The translations under genes were made by a program, and so were the position numbers. This document shows, in pieces, positions 62,473 to 64,000 of a stretch of DNA of 64,000 nt. Location: NCBI RefSeq assembly GCF_004135345.1, contig NZ_CP035495.1:496001-560000 (forward strand), in the 5' to 3' direction. This stretch comes from Xylanimonas allomyrinae (GTDB taxonomy: Bacteria > Actinomycetota > Actinomycetes > Actinomycetales > Cellulomonadaceae). Positions within the stretch are counted from its first letter, which is position 1. Every line of letters begins with the position of its first letter. The notes under the pieces are model-generated. The model was not told where the DNA came from. It saw only the letters and a program-made list of their open reading frames with translations, and ran no database searches.

Positions 62473-62546
62473 ACGCCGCGACCGTTCGGTCGCGGCCTCC
62501 TGTGGACGGCGGGCGTCGGGTGCGTGGCGCGGTGCCCCGGCGTGCC

Positions 62547-62552
62547 TAGGAT
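62547..62552 (+). promoter_or_regulatory. leaderless-type -10 box of dinG
   Basis: TAGGAT 6 bases before the GTG at 62559. Confidence 0.5.
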
Positions 62553-62558
62553 CGTCTG

Positions 62559-64000
62559 GTGACCACCGCCCCCGACGCCGCCGAGAGCGCCGACGCCGAG
62601 GTCGCCTCGGTCGAGGAGCTGCTCGATCTCGCCGTCGCGCGGCTGGGCGGCGGGCGACGCGAGGGCCAGCACCGCATGGCGGTCGAGGTCGACGCGGCCG
62701 TCGAGGGTCGGCGCCACCTCCTGGTCCAGGCCGGCACGGGCACCGGCAAGTCGCTCGGCTACCTCGTGCCGGCGGTGCGGCACGCCGTCCTCGCCGACGA
62801 GCGCGTCATCGTGTCCACGGCGACGCTCGCGCTCCAGCGACAGGTGGTCACCCGCGACCTGCCGCTCGTCGCCGACGCCGTCGCCCCGCTGCTGCCGCGC
62901 ACCCCGAAGGTCGCGCTGCTCAAGGGCTGGCACAACTACCTGTGCCGGCACAAGACGAGCGGCGGGTACCCCGCCGACGACGCGACGCTGTTCGACCTGT
63001 CCGCGCTCGCACCCGGAGAAGGCGCTGCGGACCACCCCGCCGAGGCCGGCAGGACCCACCGCGACGACGGGACGGCGTCGCTCGCAGACCACGTGCGGCG
63101 GCTGCACGCCTGGGCGCGCGAGACGGACAGCGGCGACCGGGACGAGCTCGTTCCAGGCGTCCCGGACCGGGCCTGGCGTCAGGTCTCGGTCACCTCGCTC
63201 GAATGCCTCGGGCAGCGCTGCCCGCTGCTCGCCGAGTGCTTCCCCGAGCAGGCGCGCGCAGCGGCGCGCGAGGCCGACGTCGTCGTCACCAACCACGCCA
63301 TGCTCGGCATCGCCGTCTCGGGGAACCCGGGCGTGCTGCCCGAGCACGGCGTCGTGATCGTCGACGAGGCGCACGAGCTCGCCGACCGTGTCACCTCGGC
63401 GGCGACGGTCGACCTGTCGCTGACGACCATCGAGCACGCGGCGCGGCTCGCACGCCGCCACGCCGCCACCGAGACCACGCAGCTCGACGCAGCGGCGCAG
63501 GCGTTCGGCTCTCTCGTCGCCCAGGCACCCGCGGGCACCTTCCCGCTGGGCCTGCCCGACGACCTGCGTACCGCGGTCTCAGCCGTGCGAGACGCGGCAC
63601 GCGAGCTGCTGACACGCGTCAAGCCCGACGGCAAGGCCAAGGACACCCCGCCCAACGGGGGGTCCAAGATGGCGCAGTCCGCGGTGCTCCAGCTCTTCGA
63701 GGTCGCCGAGCGCATGGCCGCCGAGGACACGTCGGGCGACGTGCTGTGGTGCGCCCGCCCCGGCGAAGGGCCAGGATCGGGCTGGGGTGACGGCGTCTCC
63801 CGGCTGCACGCGGCGCCGCTCCACGTCGCCGGGCTCATCCGGGCAGGCCTGCTGGCGGAGTCGGCGGGTGTCTTCACGTCGGCGACGCTCACCCTGGGTG
63901 GCCGGTTCGACGCCGTCGCCGGGTCGCTCGGCCTCGGCCGCGACGGCGACGAGGGTGGGGACTGGACGGGCATCGACGTCGGCAGCCCGTTCGACTACCC
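62559..64000 (+). CDS. dinG: ATP-dependent DNA helicase DinG/XPD-like, N-terminal part (runs off the window)
   Basis: 480 codons are visible with no stop before the window end. Walker A is QAGTGTGKSLGY (~res 61-72). Iron-sulphur cluster cysteines appear as NYLCRHK and later LECLGQRCPLLAECF. The DEAH box is VIVDEAHELADR (~res 267-278). This is the XPD/DinG pattern of 5'-3' superfamily 2 helicases acting in repair. The GTG start lies at a predicted start point. It usually follows hflX in actinobacteria, near lexA. Confidence 0.92.
   Translation, partial: MTTAPDAAESADAEVASVEELLDLAVARLGGGRREGQHRMAVEVDAAVEGRRHLLVQAGTGTGKSLGYLVPAVRHAVLADERVIVSTATLALQRQVVTRDLPLVADAVAPLLPRTPKVALLKGWHNYLCRHKTSGGYPADDATLFDLSALAPGEGAADHPAEAGRTHRDDGTASLADHVRRLHAWARETDSGDRDELVPGVPDRAWRQVSVTSLECLGQRCPLLAECFPEQARAAAREADVVVTNHAMLGIAVSGNPGVLPEHGVVIVDEAHELADRVTSAATVDLSLTTIEHAARLARRHAATETTQLDAAAQAFGSLVAQAPAGTFPLGLPDDLRTAVSAVRDAARELLTRVKPDGKAKDTPPNGGSKMAQSAVLQLFEVAERMAAEDTSGDVLWCARPGEGPGSGWGDGVSRLHAAPLHVAGLIRAGLLAESAGVFTSATLTLGGRFDAVAGSLGLGRDGDEGGDWTGIDVGSPFDY

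Overview
The window is about 74% GC by eye, uses GTG and TTG starts freely, and carries housekeeping blocks in actinobacterial order: truB / ribF-rpsO-pnp-M16-dapB, dapA-rnj-ftsK-pgsA-cinA-clgR, nei-lhr, DUF3046-recA-recX-gluDCBA-miaB, and miaA-dapF-hflX-dinG. It is a chromosomal piece of a high-GC actinobacterium. Gene content and protein style suggest the order Micrococcales (Cellulomonas / Promicromonosporaceae-like), which is an inference.

The most interesting region is 589-14617, a catabolic island lying between truB and ribF, which are normally close neighbours. A leftward operon (adenylate-forming ligase, histidine-phosphatase plus winged-helix protein, truncated PPDK-like ATP-grasp/phosphohistidine protein, ferredoxin, ferredoxin reductase) diverges from a rightward operon (TetR, a second PEP-synthase-like protein, P450, aldehyde dehydrogenase, three SDRs, a 55-residue repeat peptide). 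The parts list closely matches the Corynebacterium glutamicum cre logic for 4-cresol: phosphorylate the hydroxyl, oxidise the alkyl group with a P450 and its redox partners, remove the phosphate, oxidise alcohol and aldehyde. The added CoA/AMP ligase and several SDRs suggest a different or longer substrate route. A duplicated-motif peptide closes the operon before a strong terminator.

14728-36244 holds ribF, rpsO, pnp, an M16 peptidase, dapB, a small membrane TPR-like protein, a leftward accessory stretch (hypothetical, MFS, GNAT, AzlCD, aldehyde dehydrogenase), then dapA, RNase J, ftsK, a CapA-like protein, pgsA, cinA and clgR. 36403-46146 holds a Nei-type glycosylase with an internal insertion, the giant helicase Lhr, DUF3046, recA with an intein, and recX. 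recA is preceded by both a LexA box and a PafBC-type promoter. The intein sits at the position described for M. leprae RecA, and its homing-endonuclease motifs have lost their acidic residues. 46387-64000 holds the gluABCD-type glutamate ABC transporter, miaB, two YbjN paralogues, a LigB-like protein, two membrane proteins, miaA, dapF, a methyltransferase, an IclR regulator with a palindromic operator, an M20 amidohydrolase and HutF (histidine degradation), hflX and the start of dinG.

Two window-wide patterns matter to any reader. First, nine otherwise good genes (including ftsK, dapF and lhr) are each broken by exactly one missing base, mostly in G or C runs. This looks like systematic homopolymer under-calling, so these genes are annotated as CDS with a frameshift rather than as pseudogenes. 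Second, many starts lie 6-7 bases after a TANNNT -10 box with no ribosome binding site, which implies leaderless mRNAs.
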